Of a stretch of DNA of 64,000 nt, positions 34,169 to 45,690 are shown piece by piece. Source of the stretch: Neoceratodus forsteri (lineage: Eukaryota; Chordata; Ceratodontiformes; Ceratodontidae); assembly GCA_016271365.2 (NCBI GenBank), contig CM057456.1:883992001-884056000 (forward strand), in the 5' to 3' direction. Below the pieces are notes generated by a model. That model worked only from the letters and a program-made list of their open reading frames with translations, made no database searches and had not been told where the DNA came from. The translations under genes and the position numbers were made by a program. The number at the start of each line of letters is the position of its first letter. Within the stretch, counting starts at the first letter, position 1.

Positions 34169-34181
34169 GTACGTTTGGTGC
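34169..34181. repeat. Target duplication of the LINE inserted in CR1, left copy
   Basis: GTACGTTTGGTGC; the right copy at 36,423-36,435 is GTATGTTTGGTGC (12 of 13 identical). Confidence 0.75.
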
Positions 34182-34499
34182 GATGTTTTTTATTTATTTA
34201 TTTATTGAAATGTTTCACCAGGAAGGCACACTGAGCAAAAAGTCGCTCATCTCCTGGTGTGACCTGGAGGGAACGGGTACAATAGGAATGAGATATTAAA
34301 CATTCAAGTTACAAGATCAACATTAACATACAGTTATAAGGCAGGTATTACAAACAGTGTTACAACAGTGTTGCACATAATCAGTAGAAAGAGTGGACAA
34401 CAATAAGTGCCGGGTTAATAAAGTGAACAAGTGCTTACATGAAAAAAAAGGGGGAAAGGAGAGGAGAGGGAGGGGTTAGGTGGGGGAAGGGGGAAGAGT

Positions 34500-35850
34500 C
34501 GTGTCCCTGAAGACCCCTTCAGGATGTGAGGAATGCTGCAAGGGGACTGGGGGGACCAGAGAGAAGGGGTTAAGGCAGTGTCCCAGAGAGACCCCCCTTC
34601 AGGATGTGGGGAGCCCTGCAAGGGGCCTGTGGGGCTAGATAGAAAGGCGTATAAGGCTGTAGGGATTTTACGTGATAATGCCCATTGGGTGGCTTTCTGG
34701 TCTCTACTGTTTTCCAGCTCTCCTTTGGTCCACTTCCTGGGCCTGTTTCTCATTTTCTCCTCCATAGCTCCATTGCTCCTGTCTCTAATACTTTTTTTTT
34801 CTCCTCAGACTTGTCTTTACAGTTTTTTGGTTACTTCCATGTCAGTTGTCAATGCTTATTGTAATGCTTCATTATTAGGTAACTCCCTATTGTATAATCT
34901 TCTCTTTGTGTATAATTAATGTCATTGTTCATCGTGATGTCATGATGTCTGTAACACTTGCCTGCCACACTTTGTACTGACATGGAGCCTTTGAAAAAGA
35001 GTCCCTGATTCAAAGGGTTGTAATTTCTAGACCTCAATAAATAAATAAATAAAGAGGGAGGAGAGAGAAGGAGGAGGTGTGACTTAAATGCTAGGAGGGG
35101 GAATAGGACCTAACACAAGAGAGGGCACTTCAGGATGCAGGGTACCCTGCAAGGTGGTTGGGGAAGGTCAGTAGATGGGGATTAAGACAGTGATAGGAGA
35201 GGGAGGGAGTGAGAATTGAACCATTGAGGGGATGAGAATTTGCACCTTTGGAGGGGATGGGGCCTAATCAATAGTCCATCAGGATGCAATTGGACCTTGC
35301 TAGTAGTACTCATGGAAAGCCAAGATAGTGGCTAGATAGACTAGTGGAGATATGCTAAGGCTCAGTAGGACCCCTTCAGAATGCTGAGAACCCTGCAAGG
35401 GGAGTATGATGGCCAGGGAGAAAGGAAGATGGGGGAGGAGAAGGAGTGGAGACAAGACTAGGTACAGTAGGACCCCCTCAGGATGCTGAGAACTCTGCAA
35501 GGGGAACTGTGAAAACTAGAGAGAAAAGTAGATGGGGAAGGGGAAGGAAAGGAGACAAGCCTAGGCCCAGTAGGACCCCTTCAGGGTGCTGAGAACCCTA
35601 CAAGGGGACTGTGAAGGCTAGAGAGAAAAGGTAGAATGAGGGAGGGGAAGGAGAAGAAACATGCCTAGGTGTAGTAGGGCCCCTTCAGAATGCTGAGAAC
35701 CCTGCAAGGGGACTGCAGAGGCTAAGAGGACAGGTAGATGGGGAAGGGGGAAGGAGAGGAGACAAACCTAGATGCAGTAGGACCCCTTCAGGATGCTAAG
35801 AACCCTGCAAGAGGACTGCAAGTCGAGGGAGATAGGAGGGATGGTGGGGG
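34500..35850 (-). repeat. ~103-bp minisatellite in a LINE 3' UTR, split by a LINE tail
   Basis: The landmark CCCCTTCAGRATGCTGAGAA recurs near 34,516, 34,597, 35,128, 35,373, 35,475, 35,577, 35,680 and 35,785, each followed by CCCTGCAAGGGGACTG and a GA-rich segment. Spacing in the regular part is about 103 bp. The units are divergent, and 34,650-35,054 is a separate insertion. Confidence 0.82.
34650..35054 (+). mobile_element. LINE 3' tail fragment inserted in the minisatellite
   Basis: It has no clear coding part. Its end CATGGAGCCTTTGAAAAAGA..TCAAAGGG..CAATAAATAAATAAATAAA resembles the tail at 46,140-46,217 (GGAACCTTTGTAAACAAGC..CTCAAAGG..CAATAAATAAAT). Both hold a CCTTTG/CAAAGG stem near the end. 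Exact left boundary is uncertain. Confidence 0.65.
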
Positions 35851-36489
35851 AAGGGAATATATGAGAGATACAAGCCCCTTAGGGGGTAGGAGAGGGACCC
35901 ATGGAGAGCATTTGGGGTCCCTTACATTCTGTGAGTGATCAAGGGAGGCCAGTAAGGGGCAGAAATTTGGGGAAAGGGGAGGAGGGCTAGAAATTTGGGG
36001 GGTGCACAGGATAAAATGAAGGTGACGATAGAGGGGTAGGGTTTATCTAGGGCTTAGAAGAGGGAATTAGGGAGGGACATGTCAGGAACAGCTAGGTGCA
36101 AGGTAATTACTGAGGGCAGAGCTGATGGAGTAAGCAGAGGATGAGTGCCGGATTTGAGGGAGGATGGAATTCCACATTTTTGGGAGGCGGTGAGAGTAAC
36201 CTGATTGGCCAATTTGGGTATCTGTAGGGGACTACCAGGGTGTGGGAGTCGGTTGATCTGAGGGAATGGGAGGATGGGGGAAGGGTGTTATAAAGGAGGA
36301 GGTGAGGTAGGAAGGGAGCTCACCCAGCCAGTGCTTGGAGGTGAATTTAGCACAGTGGGAGAGTTGCCTATTTGTAAGAGAGGGGAAGGATAGGGCATGA
36401 TAAAGATCACAGTTTGGTCCGAGTATGTTTGGTGCATCCTTGTGCTGAACTAGTTGGTGATGGGGAAGGGGCATTTGGCAACCCTTTTT

Positions 36490-37340
36490 GTGCTAGGTGT
36501 GCCTTGCCACCCCCCCGTCCACTAGTTTAACTGACCAATATGAATGTCGAATTTTTGCCCTAGCGTTTGGGTCCCCTCCTTTGAGAGGTGTAGGCCATCT
36601 CATTTAAAGAACTCCTGTTCCCAGAAGTCCTGACATTTTCCAATAAAGTGGTGACCTTTTTCCTGGTACCAGTCCTTTAGCCAGGTGTTTAGCTCAGAGA
36701 TGTCCCCTTCCCTGATCTTCTGCCTGCTGTCTCCTTTTTTCTGGACTGGCAGAATATCAGAGAAGGTGATAGTGGATGAAAGGGAAGCAAGCTTGTCTCC
36801 CAGCCTGGTGAGGTTTTATTTCATTTCCTCTATTGACTTATTGGCTAGGTCATTCATACCTATGTGGAGAATGATGTATGTGTCTCGATCAGTGCCTCAA
36901 ATGATTTTCTCTATGCGACTGGTGTCCCTCCATGCCGATGTTCTGGGGAGGCACCTTACCATAGTTGAAGTATGGTCCTGCTGGAGGTGAGTCTTTACAC
37001 CTCTAATCTTTATTAGTACTGGTTTCTTTTGTCCTTTTTAGTGGGTTTAGTTGTGTGCTGTACCTCCATGCGCTGCTCTGTGTTCACAGAATTTTTGATG
37101 CGCGTTACACTGTTTGTCATGGTAGATAGTGCAGTGTACCTATTCAATGTTTGAATAGGTTTGGTATCTTCCTGTATGGAGGATTTTGTGCCAGTTGTAC
37201 GAGACCTGACCTGTTTCCAGCCCCCTGGCCTGTTTGTTCTTTGGGGTAGGGGTACTGGTGTAGTGTGCCTTGAAACTAAAGGTTTTACACTGTTGCCCAG
37301 TGGGGGCCAATTTCATATATCGCTGAGGTATTTTGTCTCA
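36490..37340 (-). pseudogene. CR1 ORF1 with GDSL-esterase-like domain
   Basis: On the minus strand, YIILHIGMNDLANKSIEEM (about 36,870) resembles the GxND block, and a later DGLHLSKEGT (about 36,585) resembles the DxxH block with the catalytic His, both typical of the esterase in CR1 ORF1. A stop precedes the first block and others occur upstream. Nothing resembling a zinc-binding N-terminus could be read in 37,050-37,340. Confidence 0.72.
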
Positions 37341-37792
37341 ACCCATGCTGCATGAAGCTGTAATCAGAGGTCTCTGATTGTGGAGCATGTTGGACAGTGC
37401 CTTACTCTGTAAATGAAGTCCTTGGTAAAGGGAGGGAAAGGAGGAGGTGGGGCAGTGGAACATATGGAAAAGAAAGAACAGGGAGGGGCTGAATAAAGCA
37501 GGGAGTGGGAAGGAGACAGTGCAGGTCAGCAGACTGCTGCAGGGGTGGTGGGCTTGGATCAGAAATTAGCAGGGCTAGAAGGTAGGATGGGGGAATCTTG
37601 TAAGCAGATAGAAGGAAGAAAAAGAATTAAAGATGAAGGGACAGTAGAAATCTTAATACTCTACATAACAGAGGGCAAAAATACTTTCCTTATTATTACT
37701 AAAAAAGAAAGAAAAAAATACTAAGCATGGCACAATTGCAGTCTAAGGCAGAGCACAGTAAATAATCGAGTAAACAAGACCAAAAAGCCCTG

Positions 37793-38005
37793 GGAGAAAG
37801 TCTGCAGCAGTGGAGCTATGCTCCAAGGGAAAAGTCTTTTTCTTTTGTGATTTCATAGCCTATCAGGCTGGGGAAAGAAAGTCTGCTTAGCTGAGGCATG
37901 CAGACACCAGGAGACAATGCAGGTCTTTAGCTATGGTGAGCAATCACCAACAAGAAAATGGCACCAAATTCAAATTGGTAGAAGTCCCTTTGATTCTGCC
38001 GTACC
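37793..38005 (+). repeat. Composite-repeat head (copy 2)
   Basis: Matches 30,956-31,165: GAAAGTCTGCAGCAGTGGAG, TTTTTCTTTTGTGATTTCA, GCCTATCAGGCTGGGG, CTGCTTAGCTGAG, CCAACAAGAAAATGGCACC. It leads straight into the 98-bp array. Confidence 0.8.
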
Positions 38006-38748
38006 TGGCTGAATCAAAGGGGCTGGCAGCTGTTCCAGGGTGATTCAAATCGCAAATGTGGTATGGTGGAGAGGATTCGACCAGTCAGGGCACGGAGATC
38101 CCCTGACTGAATCAAAGGGTCTGGCAGCTGTCCCAGGGTGATTCAAACTGCAAACTCGGTTCAGTTGAGAGGATTTGCCCAGTCATGGCATGGAGATCCC
38201 GTGGCTGAATCAAAGGGGCTGGCAGCTGTTCCAGGGTTATTCGAACCACAAATGTGGTTCAGTTGAGAGGATTCACCTGGTCAGGGCATGGAGATCCCCT
38301 GGCTGAATCAAAGGGGCTGGCAGCTGTTGCAGGGTAATTCAAATCGCAAATGCGGTTTGGTGGGAGGATTTGCTCGGTCAGGACACAGAGATCCCCTGGC
38401 TGAATCAAAGGGGCTGGCAGCTGTTCCAGGGTGATTCAAACCACAAATGCGATTCAGTTGAGAGGATTCGCCTGGTCAGGGCACAGAGATCCCCTGACTA
38501 AATCAAAGTGGCTGGAAGCTGTTCCAGGGTGATTTGAACTGCAAATATGGTTCGGTTGAGAGGATTTGCCCAGTCAGGGCTCAGAGATGCCCTTACTGAA
38601 TCAAAGGGCCTGGCAGCTGTTCCAGGGTGATTCAAATTGCAAATGCAGTTCGGTTCAGAGGATTCAACCGGTCAGGGCACAGATATCCCCTGGCTAAATC
38701 AAAGGGGCTGGCAGCTGTTCCATGGTGATTCAAACCGCAAACATGGTT
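38006..38748 (+). repeat. 98-bp minisatellite, left block
   Basis: GAATCAAAGG (or AAATCAAAGG) recurs at 38,011, 38,109, 38,207, 38,305, 38,402, 38,500, 38,598 and 38,696, a 98-bp period. Each unit contains GGCTGGCAGCTGTTCCAGGG, TGATTCAAAYCGCAAAT, GAGAGGATT and GGTCAGGGCA. The block stops within a unit at 38,748, where a LINE is inserted. Confidence 0.95.
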
Positions 38749-41700
38749 ACGAGCTTCTGATGGTAAAACTGTCCCCCCCCCTCCTCACTACCTATCTTTG
38801 TGGCTGGCATTTACTGCTGCCCAGACACGCCAACCACAATAGTCACCGACCTTCTGGGCCAGCTGTCTTCCCTTGCCCAATCGGGTGAACTATATGCTAT
38901 GGGTGATTTTAACCACAATTGGCTAGCACCCACTTTTAACAAAACCCAAACCGAGTTAACTGCTCTTAACCTCTGTCAAACCATTACCGAACCCACTCGC
39001 TCTAACCTTAAGTCCGGTAAACACTCAATCCTCGACTGGGCCCTTACCTCCCACCCACACCGCGTCGTCAGCTCTGGTCTTCTCCCTGATTCCATTAGCG
39101 ACCACCACCTAATCTACTTAGTCCGCAAAATCCAGAGAGTTAAATCCTCTCCCAAATTTATTTTCCAGCATTCTTACAAATCCCTCAACCTCTCCCCCCT
39201 TCTGGATGATCTTCACCACTCTAATTGGGTCCCAAGCACAAACCGCTCTAATATGGATTCTGCCCTTATGCACTTTCAGAACACATTCCTCTCCGCCTGG
39301 GACAAACACGCCCCCCTACGCCGGGCTAGAGTCTGTGGTTCCCACCTACCCTGGATCACTCCCGAGCTGATTGCTTGCCAACAAGCCCGTGATAAGGCCT
39401 GGCGAATCTACAAATCTTCACTCCTCCCCAGCGACTATACCTCCTATCGCATGCTCCGCAATAGGTGCACTAAGGCCATCCACCTAGCTAAGTCTGAATA
39501 TTTTAATAACACACTTAATGCAAACCTTGGAAGACCTTCCAAATTCTGGAAAGTCATTAGCTCCCTTTTTTCCCCCCAAACAGTTAACCCTCCACCTCTT
39601 CTCCTTGCCCAAGGTACTCCCCTTTCTGATCCCCTGGAAGTCGCCTCCGAGTTTAATTCATATTTCACTACCTGTGCCCAGGCCCTCCTTGAAGCCCTTC
39701 CACCTGCAAACACTCCATCTCCTCAGTCTCCTATCCTCCACCTATCCGGCATGAACCCCTTCTCCTTTAGACCCATTTCCCCCACTGAAACCTTAGATGC
39801 CCTTTGTGCCCTAAACCCCTCCAAAGGCAAATCCCCTGATGGGCTTGACAACAAACTCCTCTTCTTATCTGCTCCTGCCATCGCTACCCCCCTCGCAGCC
39901 CTACTAAATCTTTTTTCAGTACTGAGTCACTCCCCTCCATATGGAAGCATGCCACTGTTCTACCTCTCCCCAAAGTAGGTGACTCTACCTCTGCATCCAA
40001 CTACCGCCCCATCTCCCTCCTCCCCACCCTTGCAAAACTCCAGGAACATCTTGTGCTATCCCAACTCTCCCACTACCTCGCAGAAACTAACTTCTTCACC
40101 CCTTTCTAGTCCGGGTTCAGAAAACACCACTCCACTACCTCCTCCCTGCTCAAACTCACAGACCACATCCTCACTGGGATGGACAAAGGGCTAATCACTG
40201 CTGCTATTTTTATCGAACGAGCAAAAGCCTTCAACACTGTATCCCATTCTCTCCTACTATCCTGCTTTTCCGGAGCTGGTTTAGCTGAATCCGCCATAAA
40301 CTGGTTCAGTGCCTACCTTCTAAATAGAACCCAATCCACTAAAATAGCTGACCACATCTCCCCCCCCATCACCTCCGGCGTTCCGCAAGGCTCAGTTCTC
40401 GGCCCCATCCTCTTCTCCATCCTCCTAAACGACTTGCCAAACTCCTGCTCCTCTTCCGCCACATACACATGTATGCAGGCGACACAGTCCTCTTCTCCTC
40501 TGGCGGGCCAGAAGAAGTCACTTCCAAACTTCAAACTGACTTCAACAAAATCCAGCTCTGGTTCAACAGCAACCAACTCTCCTAAATGCTAAGAAAACCA
40601 ACTCTATGATTTTCGCACCAGACAGCGCCAAACTCCTTCATCTCCTCTGAGATTCCACACTTAAATAACACGGTCCTCGAAGAAGTACCCTCCTTCAGGT
40701 ACCTCAGGGTTTGGCTTGACCGCCACCTCTCCTTTTCTACCCATGTTGATGCCATCATTTCCAAACTGTGCCCAAAAGTTGGTGCTCTCTATAGAAACTG
40801 CACTAGTCTCCCTCTTCCTGTCAGACTCGAAATTGTTCAGAAAATGATTCTACCCTCCTTCGACTAGTATGATATAGTTTACAGTTCCGCTGCACAGGCC
40901 ACCCTAGCCAGATTAGACCCCCTCTTCAATGCTTTTTGCCACTTTGCCCTCGATGCCCCCCCTCATTCACATCACTGCACGCTTTATCGTTCCCTGTCCC
41001 TACCTTCTCTGAGTAACCGGCCTAATTCATTGCACTAAATTCACTTCTAACTTCTGGCTTGGCTCCTCCCTCCCTATTTCAGAGATCTGCTCAACCTCCC
41101 CACCCACCCCTCACACGCCTCAGATCCGCTGACCCTAGACTACTATTCATCCCTCGCCGTAGGACCACCACCGGCCAATCTGCATTCTCTTACCTCTTCC
41201 CTAAACTCTGGAACGGCCTGCCCACCCAGGTCCATCATTCTTCATCCAAGCACTCCCTTTCCTATGACTTCTCTAACTTCCTTGCACCTATTTGCTGCTG
41301 CCCCTGACCATCCTCCCATTTGGCTCCTCCCCCCCACTCCCCCTGTGCCTGACCAGCGGCCTGGCCATGCTTAATTGTCTGGCTTATATGCTACCCCCCG
41401 TGCACTTATACCCACTCTATTTCCTTCCCCACACTCTCATTCTCTCCCTTCCCCCCTTCCTAATCAACCTAAGCTCCCCATCCCCACTCCCTCCCTCCTC
41501 ACCTAGACCTCTCCCCTACACACCTGTTTCCACACCCTCCATCTCTTCCCCATCTTCCTTCCAAATCCTTCCTTTCTATTTGATGCATCTCCCTGAAGCT
41601 CAACCTCTGCTACTGACATTCAAATTCTGCTATTACTACCTCTGTTCCGTAACTGGCACTTATGTATTTCATGTTTTGCCTCACTGTGTACCCTTGTATT

Positions 41701-42002
41701 GTATACCATGCCTTACAATCATGTTCTGTACTGTTCCTACCTCCCTGAGTAACCACGATTTGTATAACCTCTACTTACTGTGTCTGCGCTGTACTGAACT
41801 GCACTGCCTATGTATAAGTTCAAATGTAATCCCTCCCAACTATGTACATTTTCCATATTATGCTACTGCAAGTTCAACTATTGTATGTATGCCTACCTCC
41901 TCTGTAACCCCCCCCCCCCCAGGTCGCACCGTGAGACGAGCATTTTTTGCTCAGTGTGCCTTTCCTGGTGAAACATTTTCAATAAACAATAAATAAATAA
42001 AA
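38749..42002 (+). mobile_element. 5'-truncated L2/Rex-like LINE inserted in the 98-bp minisatellite
   Basis: The insertion splits one minisatellite unit (..ACATGGTT / ACTTGAGAGG..). It carries the end of the endonuclease, a long linker, RT with breaks and a C-terminus, then a C-rich 3' UTR (41,310-41,930) and the end GCATTTTTTGCTC..CAATAAACAATAAATAAATAA. The small GAGC/GCTC hairpin near the tail is shared with the copy at 34,182-36,422. Confidence 0.9.
38770..41300 (+). pseudogene. LINE ORF2: endonuclease end, linker, RT
   Basis: One long reading (38,800-39,978, 392 codons) contains YAMGDFNHNWLAP (Asp/Asn), SILDWALTS, SISDHHLIYL (Ser-Asp-His) and the linker to PSKGKSPDGLDNKLL. RT continues in other frames: NYRPISLLPTLAKL (40,000), IERAKAFNTVSH (40,212; DLTKAFD changed), SGVPQGSVLGPILFSILLND (40,375), a YADD-equivalent reading MYAGDTVLF (40,473). 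C-terminus: LPKLWNGLPTQVHH (41,200). The catalytic boxes are altered. Confidence 0.88.
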
Positions 42003-42429
42003 ACTTGAGAGGATTCGCCTGGTCAGAGCATGGAGATCCCCTGGCTGAATCAAAGGGGCTGGCAGCTGTTGCAGGGTGATTTGAATCACAAACGTGATTT
42101 GGTTGAGAGGATTCGCCCAGTCAGAGTACAGAGATCCCCAGGCTGAATCAAAGGAGCTGGCAGCTGTTTCAGGGTGATTCAAACCGCAAACGTGGTTTGG
42201 TTGAGAGGATTTGCCTGGTCAGGACGCAGAGATCCCCTGGCTAAATCAAAGAGGCTGGCAGCTGTTCCAGGGTAATTTGAACTGCAAATGTGGTTCAGTT
42301 GAGAGGATTTGCCCAGTCAGGGCACAGAGATCTCCTGACTGAGTCAAAGGGTCTGGCAGCTGTTCCAGGTGATTTGAATCGCAAATGTGGTTCGGTTGAG
42401 AGGATTTGCCTGGTCAGGGCATGGAGATC
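42003..42429 (+). repeat. 98-bp minisatellite, right block
   Basis: Continues the array after the LINE; GAATCAAAGG-like starts lie at 42,047, 42,145, 42,243 and 42,341. It ends at 42,429, where the DIRS D relic begins. Confidence 0.95.
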
Positions 42430-43656
42430 TACCTCCATCTTCCTGTCAAATGCTTATTTTCTCTTTCTATTCCATCCTGAACATCAGCAATTTTCTAAGT
42501 GTGTTGTGACAGGCTTTTTCATCCCTTGGCTGCTTTGTTGGTCTTACATTGGCTCCAGAGTTTTTGGTCCAGTTACTGACAATAATTACGGCCTCCTCTA
42601 GGTAAAGGGCCTTCAGGCGTAGCAATTTTTGGGATGATTCATTTTTTCAAGTATTATCCAAATGATCAGACAGAACCTTGGCTCTAAAAACAGTTCTAGT
42701 CCTGGAGTCACTCGGTGGGGTAGTGGATACAGAGAAGAGTTCTCTCCAGTCATTCCAGAGTCTGGAATGCCTAGAAGTATGTTTTCAAACAGCCTTTCAT
42801 ATTGTTTTCCCTCTCCCCAACCAGGGTAGAGAATCTCTAACAAGACATCACATGGCTAGGATCTCAGATGATTTGGTCAGCCCACCAGTGTCTTCAGACC
42901 CTTTGCTCAATAGTCAGGGTTGTTCATCATGGGGCATTATCTACCTTCATAATTCTGTCAGATGCTTATATCCTCTTTCTGTTCCATTGTGAACATCTGT
43001 AATTTCCAGTGTTCCTCTGCTCAATAGTCAGGGCTGTTCATCATGGGAAATTATCTGCCTCAATAATCCTGTCAGATGCTTATCTTTTCTTTTTGTTCCA
43101 TCATCAGGGCTTCCCGCAAAGCATTTATGCATGGCAGTGCTCCCATCCTTTCATTATGAGCCCCAGTCCTTTTAAAACTCCTACAGTACATGCCTCTCCC
43201 ATGTTAAAAAAGGGCCATGATCCTCAATATCATCACAAGTACAACATAAGAAACTCTACAAAAGAAAACAATAAAAGAAGGGTGACCTAGAGTCATAAAG
43301 AAACATGCAGAAGGAAAAGGAAAAGAAAATGGACTTGGATAAAAGAAATGTGGAGAAAAGTCAAAGATCTCAGAAGAGAACCATCCAAATAATTCCTGTG
43401 TTGTTTGACCAATGCCCCCATCCTTTCAAAGTTTCTAGGGGAAATCCTGCATCATGAACATCAGTATTTTCTGAGTTTGTATTGAGACAGGTTTTTTCAG
43501 TGATTGGCTCCTGTGTTGGTCTCACCTTAGCTCCACAATCTTTGGCCAAGGTACTGACAGTGATTGTGGCCTCCTGTAAGTAAAGGGCCTTCATGCATAT
43601 CAGTTTTTGGGATGATTCTATCAGGGCATCATCCAAACAATCAGCCAGAAACTTGG
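42430..43656 (+). mobile_element. DIRS D relic, left segment (tandem RT fragments)
   Basis: SNAYFLFLFHPEHQQF (about 42,448) corresponds to the DAYxHIPxHPEHxxF block of DIRS RT, and ESLGGVVDTEKSSLQSFQ (about 42,700) to the GxxVNxEKSxLxPxQ block; the YLDD box between has decayed. LSDAY-like blocks recur near 42,950 and 43,065 and the post-DAY segment again at 43,450-43,656, so RT pieces are tandemly repeated. An A-rich unassigned stretch lies at 43,110-43,440. The relic is split at 43,656/50,659 by DIRS B. Confidence 0.65.
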
Positions 43657-43858
43657 ATCTTCCTGGACTTTAAGTCTTCACCATTTTGTCACACCACTAG
43701 GTTCTACACCAGAGGTGCTAGGACCCTGCGGGAGCCAAAAATCTTCAGGAGGGTTGGTGCCAAGATAGAAACACGTATGCATGGCACCACAAGACTGCCA
43801 TGCACTGTATAGGCTATCTCAGCATTGACCCTCCCAACCGTCTCAATTCCTTTTTCCC
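43657..43858 (+). repeat. Left inverted terminal repeat of DIRS B
   Basis: Inverted match to about 50,430-50,630: AAGTCTTCACCATTT, GGTTCTxCxCCxGAGG, GAGCCAAAAATCTTCAGGAG, CAAGATAG and CCTCCCAAC blocks. Unlike the right ITR it lacks the outer ~28 bp, the DIRS-1 type asymmetry. Confidence 0.9.
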
Positions 43859-45690
43859 CACTGTCAAGTGTGCTTCAGTTACGACGATGCTTGCCCGCTG
43901 GGAGTCAAAACTTCACATCTATACGACAGCAGCATTAGTCATTCAGTTTCATTAGTTTTATTGTTATTCTTTATTATTTAATAAAAAAAAGAAAAGAAGA
44001 TTTTCTCTCAGCCCTACCCATCGACAGAGTCAACCATAGACAGTCTTGGTGATGGTAGGGATGCTTCTGTGAAAGGCTGCTCTGGCAGCAGGCTGCTTCC
44101 AGTCCACAGCCCTCTCCAGAGGGGGATCCAACCACAGACAGTCTGGTGTCTGGGAGGGAGGACAGTCCTCTCATAGACACAAAAAGAAGTGGACCTGTTC
44201 TCGATCCAAGTCGGGGATCTGGCACTGCTTGACCTCAAGCTCTTCCACTGATATGTCTGTCAGGGAATCTCCAGTAGTCAAGAGCCCTCCAGGTTCTCCC
44301 CTCGACGGCTTCTGCCCTCGATGACCTAGATTCTCACCACTGCAGCCCTTCTCTGTCCTCTTGCTGGGCTTCCTGTGGACTATTTCAGCATTGGACCACT
44401 CTTATTGAGCAGTGGGTTCACAATTTGGCTTGTTTGCCCTTACTGGCAGATCCGGTGCCTGGGCTTCAGGCCTCAGCACTGTTGGGCCACAGCTGGAGCT
44501 TTTGGAACAGGATCTGCATTCGGTGCTTTCTCTGGTGCCAGTGCGGTTGATGCTGGCCCCATGTGCCTGCCCCTCTTATTCTGTTTTCCTGCAGGGGCTG
44601 GCACAAGTTCCTACTCCCTCCTCCTCTTTTTCCAGGGATGGCTGGTTACCAGGCTGTTCGGTGCCATGCGTGGTTTTGGAGTCGTCGGTGCTGTGTTCGG
44701 TGCCATCTTCGGTGCTGCATGCGGCACTGTTGGCTCTGGTGCCGCATGCAGTGCCTTTGGCTGTGGTGCCACATTCAGCACTGTGGGATTTGGTGCCATG
44801 TGAGGTGCCATTAGCCTCAGTGCCATTTGTGATGCTTTGAGCTTCTGTGCTATGGGCGGTGCCGTCGGCTTTGGTGTGGGAGCGGCACTGTCAGTTTTGG
44901 TGCTGCGGGTGGTGCCGTTGGCTTTGGTGTCATGTGCAGCACCATCGACTTTGGTGCCTGGCTTGGTTCTGGTTCCGGTGTCACCGGTATATCCTTTGCC
45001 CAGGTTTGGCCTTGTTGGGGCAACTCCTGATTTCTCTGGGGAAGATTTGGAGCTTGACAAATCAGATCCTGACCTCATAATTTCTGACAGTGGTGATGAT
45101 GACATGCTTTACAGCTTGGATGAGAAGACCCCACTTCCAACTGAACCCACAGTTGAAGATCTGCCTTTCCAATCTCATCTTAAAAACATGGATTCTGCTC
45201 TGGCTCTCTAGACCTCCGATGTAGACCCAGGAAGGCTGTTCCAACTCAAATTTCTCCACATTCTTAATGTTCCAAATAACCTTATGCCTCCTGTTCCACC
45301 CTCTTTTGAGACCTTGTCACAGGTGGTGTGGGAGGGGCCAGCTCTGATTCCTTCAGTGCCCATATCCATAGACTGAAAGTATGTCCCCCCCCCCCCCACA
45401 AGAAGAGGTCCTTCTTAGCATCACTACCCATCGCAGATGCTCTGGTTGTCCTCACTGAGAATGACAAGGCTGTTCTCTCTCAGGAGATGACAGCTTGTCC
45501 TATCAATAAGGAATCTTGTAAAATTGATACCTTGGGGAAACAAGCTTTTGCTGCCGCAACCTTGGGCATGCGGATTGCAAGTTATCAGGGGCATTTCTCT
45601 CATTATGAGTACATCCTTTGTAACTCTCTTAAGGCCTTAGTGGAGAACCTGCTGGAGTTTGACTCCAAAATGGAGCTGCTGAAGATTATA

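Larger units (their letters stand above)
34182..36422 (-). mobile_element. 5'-truncated L2/Rex-like LINE with a minisatellite in its 3' UTR
   Basis: On the minus strand it starts in the C-terminal part of ORF2 (LYHALSFPSLTNRQLSH, then HWLGELPSYLTS, and KMWNSILPQ near 36,150), which matches the C-terminus of the LINE at 38.7-42.0 kb (LYRSLSLPSLSNR; KLWNGLPTQ). A long 3' UTR carries ~103-bp tandem units, and the end GACTTTTTGCTCAGTGTGCC..AATAAATAAATAAAT is nearly the same as that LINE's 3' end at 41,940-42,002. A 13-bp TSD flanks it. Confidence 0.8.
31300..37792 (-). mobile_element. Near full-length CR1 LINE, minus strand, split by another LINE
   Basis: Reading leftward: 5' leader (37,350-37,792), ORF1 with esterase (about 37,340-36,490), ORF2 (34,100-31,398) and a 3' end with the repeated octamer TTCTTATG (31,300-31,340; seen as CATAAGAA on plus). 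A LINE of another family occupies 34,182-36,422 between ORF1 and ORF2. The intact FADD box and long readings suggest it is fairly young, though stops are present. Confidence 0.88.

Noticed and set aside
38006..42429. CRISPR-like array
   Set aside because: The 98-bp units are contiguous tandem copies without unique spacers, in a vertebrate-type repeat context.
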